Of a stretch of 64,000 nt of DNA, positions 61,753 to 64,000 are shown piece after piece. The position numbers and the translations under genes are program-made. The notes under the pieces are model-generated. The model saw nothing but the letters and a program-made list of their open reading frames with translations. It was not told the origin of the DNA and searched no databases. Origin of the DNA: Flavobacteriaceae bacterium (GTDB lineage: Bacteria; Bacteroidota; Bacteroidia; Flavobacteriales; Flavobacteriaceae); the NCBI GenBank assembly GCA_018402385.1, contig JAGYJA010000004.1, forward strand, positions 124,001 to 188,000, in the 5' to 3' direction. The stretch's first letter is position 1. The number at the start of each line of letters is the position of its first letter.

Positions 61753-63162
61753 ATGTACAACATCATACAAAACGAATGGCGAGTACTCATTCATAACAAA
61801 CGGCTTATAAGCCTGCTCTGTATCATATCAGTGCTACTCGCTGTGATTGCTTACTTTGGCGTTCAGGATGCCAAAAGCAGTCAGGATAAAAAACAGCTTG
61901 CTAAAGAACAAATCAGACATCAATGGGAAAACATTGGAGATTACAATCCGCATAGTGCTGCTCATTATGGAACTTACACCTTCAAACCCACCACTGCCCT
62001 CACAGCACTTGATAACGGAATAAACAACACCGTAGGTACTGTATTACAACTGGAAGGTCACCGCCAAAACGAAATCATTCACAGCCCAGATTCTCAATCC
62101 CTTATGCAATCGCGATTTGGGACTTTAAAGCCGGCAGTTGTGCTTCAATTTATTATTCCATTGCTGCTCATTTTTCTTGCTTTTGCCTCTGTGAGTAGTG
62201 AAAAGGAACAAGGCAGGTTAAAACTTCTTTATTTACAAGGTGTTTCAACAAGAAAATTACTTTTTTCAAAAACAATAAGCTACTGGCTGATAGGAATTGT
62301 ATTACTTATTCTTTCTTTAGGAATTCAATTTTTACTGTTTTCAAACAACTCTGGTCAAGACCTAATTAACAGACTCTTATTAATATTTTTGTTTTATGCG
62401 CTCTTTTACTGGATTGTTTGTTCACTTACCGTTTACCTCTCGGCAGCTTTAAAAAACAATACAGCGGCTTTAACCAGTATGTTGGCTTTGTGGGTGCTCT
62501 GGAGCATATTCCTACCCAAATTAGTAGGCGCTTTTACAGAAGAAACGCATCCCCTACCTTCCAGACAAGCATTTAGTGCAGCCATGCAAGAAGACAGAAG
62601 TAAGGGGATCGACGGTCATAACCCCTTAAGCGAACAAGAAGAAAAACTTAAGGATAGTATTTTACAAGTTTATAGTGTTGAAAGCGTGGATGACTTGCCC
62701 ATCAATTTTGATGGTTTGGTTATGCAAGCTGATGAAGACTTTGGTGCTAAAGTCTGGGATAAACATTTTGGGGCTTTGGATGCGACCTTACTTAAACAAA
62801 AAAAGACCTTTCAAAGGAGTGGACTTATCAATCCCTTTGTTTCCCTTCAAAGTTTGAGTATGGGGCTTGCCGGAACAGACAACTGGCATCATACTCATTT
62901 TCAACAAGAAGCAGAAAAATACAGACGTGTGTTTATTAAAACGCTCAATGACCATCACGCTTATGGCGGAAGTAAAACAGGCGACTGGAGCTGGACGGCA
63001 GACCAGGAATTTTATAACAGCGTGGCCGATTTTGACTATCAAACTCCAATCATTAATAAAGCCCTACCTGTTTATAAAACAGATATGGTTTTTATGGGGC
63101 TTTGGTTTTTTGGTAGCTTTCTATTATTGCTTATTGGTAACCCTAAAAATACACACTTATGA
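61753..63162 (+). CDS. ABC-2 permease with DUF3526
   Basis: 469 residues. One N-terminal helix (about 19-37), a long extracytoplasmic part, then a helix cluster at about 135-255 (VVLQFIIPLLLIFLAFASVS, ISYWLIGIVLLILSLGIQFLL, LLLIFLFYALFYWIVCSL, TSMLALWVLWSIFLPKLVG), a second large outer domain and a last helix near the end. The EKEQGRLKLLYLQGVS loop after helix 2 is the coupling segment typical of these permeases. The stop overlaps the next permease's ATG by 4 nt (ATGA), so the two subunits are coupled. Confidence 0.85.
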   Translation: MYNIIQNEWRVLIHNKRLISLLCIISVLLAVIAYFGVQDAKSSQDKKQLAKEQIRHQWENIGDYNPHSAAHYGTYTFKPTTALTALDNGINNTVGTVLQLEGHRQNEIIHSPDSQSLMQSRFGTLKPAVVLQFIIPLLLIFLAFASVSSEKEQGRLKLLYLQGVSTRKLLFSKTISYWLIGIVLLILSLGIQFLLFSNNSGQDLINRLLLIFLFYALFYWIVCSLTVYLSAALKNNTAALTSMLALWVLWSIFLPKLVGAFTEETHPLPSRQAFSAAMQEDRSKGIDGHNPLSEQEEKLKDSILQVYSVESVDDLPINFDGLVMQADEDFGAKVWDKHFGALDATLLKQKKTFQRSGLINPFVSLQSLSMGLAGTDNWHHTHFQQEAEKYRRVFIKTLNDHHAYGGSKTGDWSWTADQEFYNSVADFDYQTPIINKALPVYKTDMVFMGLWFFGSFLLLLIGNPKNTHL

Positions 63163-64000
63163 ATTTATTAAACACTTTGAGGTTTGAAGCCCTGCACATA
63201 CTGCGAAGTACTTATAAAATAATAGCCATTCTACTATTTATTTTAGTTGCAGTATATGGTTTACACAATGGATATTCATTGTATGAGGAACGCAATAACG
63301 AGATTGCAACCATTAAAGAAACCAGTCAAAACCTTCCAAATGATGCTTTAAAATGGTATGAAACTGGTCAAAAAGGACCTGAAGAACGTCCTTGGGTTGA
63401 TGTAACTACACCTTTTTGGGCTATGTGGTATGCCAATCATCAGGTTATTGATGCACCCAGTCTGTTGATGACATATTCCATTGGCCAGGCTGAACAGTTT
63501 GCATATTATAAAAGAGTAAGCATGTGGTCAACAGCCTATGATAAAGACCTGACAGCCGAAATTTCAAATCCGGAGCGGGTGGCGATTGGGTCGCTTGATT
63601 TTAGCTTTGTTTGGTTGTTTTTGATGCCATTGCTTCTTATTGTCCTCACCTACTCTATTCACGGTTTAGAGCGGGATTTGGGTTTCACCAAACTGCTTTC
63701 TGTACAAGAACCCAATCGCAAAAGTTGGGTTGCAAAACGATTTATAGCTATTGGGGTATTTTGTAGTCTTCTGTTAGTGATTTTAGTTGTTATCCCGGCA
63801 CTTCTTGGAGGCTATTTGGGAAGTCATTCTGGAACTATCCTACTTTTAACTGCTTATAAATTCTTATACCTCGCCTTTTGGATACTTTTATTAGCAATCA
63901 TTAGCTATTTCGGAAAAGGGCAAACAGACATTGCTCTCAAAATGGTGGGGCTTTGGCTTGTTTTGACCATTGTATTACCCGGTCTGGTGCATCAATTTGC
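63159..64000 (+). CDS. second DUF3526-type ABC permease, cut by window edge
   Basis: Starts at the ATG 63159-63161 and runs in frame to the window end (about 280 codons seen). It reads MNLLNTLRFEALHILRSTYK with a first helix IAILLFILVAVYGLHNGYSL, then an outer domain, and helices WLFLMPLLLIVLTYSI, FIAIGVFCSLLLVILVVIPA, LAFWILLLAIISYFG and the start of a further one. The GLERDLGFTKLLSVQ loop is the counterpart of the coupling loop in the first permease. The pair would form a heterodimer with the ATPase. Confidence 0.85.
   Translation, partial: MNLLNTLRFEALHILRSTYKIIAILLFILVAVYGLHNGYSLYEERNNEIATIKETSQNLPNDALKWYETGQKGPEERPWVDVTTPFWAMWYANHQVIDAPSLLMTYSIGQAEQFAYYKRVSMWSTAYDKDLTAEISNPERVAIGSLDFSFVWLFLMPLLLIVLTYSIHGLERDLGFTKLLSVQEPNRKSWVAKRFIAIGVFCSLLLVILVVIPALLGGYLGSHSGTILLLTAYKFLYLAFWILLLAIISYFGKGQTDIALKMVGLWLVLTIVLPGLVHQF

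Overview
The window comes from the chromosome of a member of the Bacteroidota, most likely a marine Flavobacteriaceae. The evidence is a low G+C content (mid-30s % by eye), A-rich leaders without Shine-Dalgarno sites, promoters of the TTTG-N19/22-TAnnTTTG type, and family-typical content: a PorX regulator of type IX secretion, a fused lpxC-fabZ gene, a TamB-TamL pair, a second LpxD-like acyltransferase behind efp, 'VGINTxTP' secreted proteins and Lacal_2735. I saw no rRNA, tRNA, CRISPR array or complete insertion sequence.

Layout. 0-2.4 kb (minus strand): a cut membrane protein, a 44-residue lipoprotein, tsaE and porX. 2.4-10.1 kb (plus): HD phosphohydrolase, then lpxD, lpxC-fabZ, lpxA, efp, lpxD2, an NTF2-like gene and sucD, i.e. 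lipid A and fatty-acid synthesis plus a TCA enzyme. 10.2-13.9 kb: fabG, a VWA-like membrane protein, a prohibitin. 13.9-20.8 kb: OmpA and helix-hairpin-helix membrane proteins, DUF1853, corA, DUF2461, a GreA-like protein, and a SatD/DUF3307 pair behind a three-site operator array. 20.9-30.9 kb: aldehyde dehydrogenase, a sortilin-type beta-propeller, LolA-like protein, NUDIX, MscS, DUF3817, D-Ala-D-Ala dipeptidase, SDR, two unlisted 43-codon genes in tandem, and a DedA protein. 31-39 kb: DEAD/DEAH helicase, class A PBP, M28 peptidase, FKBP, CBS, pirin. 39-47.7 kb: OmpA lipoprotein and tamB-tamL. 48-54.2 kb: secreted and membrane proteins, a papain-like protease with a secreted partner, three paralogous 'VGINT' genes behind a twin operator, and an outer-membrane barrel. 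54.3-56.1 kb: repeat-rich remains of a polymorphic-toxin/immunity cassette. 56.1-64 kb: VOC, thioredoxin-fold, DUF4174, DUF3667, VF530, LapA and ArsC-like genes, then a small CxxC membrane protein followed by a DUF3526-type ABC exporter that runs off the right end.

A striking technical feature is that about two dozen single-base indels break otherwise intact, often essential-looking genes (fabG, porX, tamB, tamL, helicase, pirin). I read these mainly as sequence errors and describe the affected genes across their breaks. The most original biology is (a) the tandem pair of tiny basic peptides at 29.9-30.2 kb, whose differences are largely synonymous in the conserved tail; (b) three 22-bp palindromes at an exact 29-bp period over the satD-like promoter; (c) the toxin-cassette graveyard at 55-56 kb; (d) heptamer tandem repeats directly in front of two start codons.
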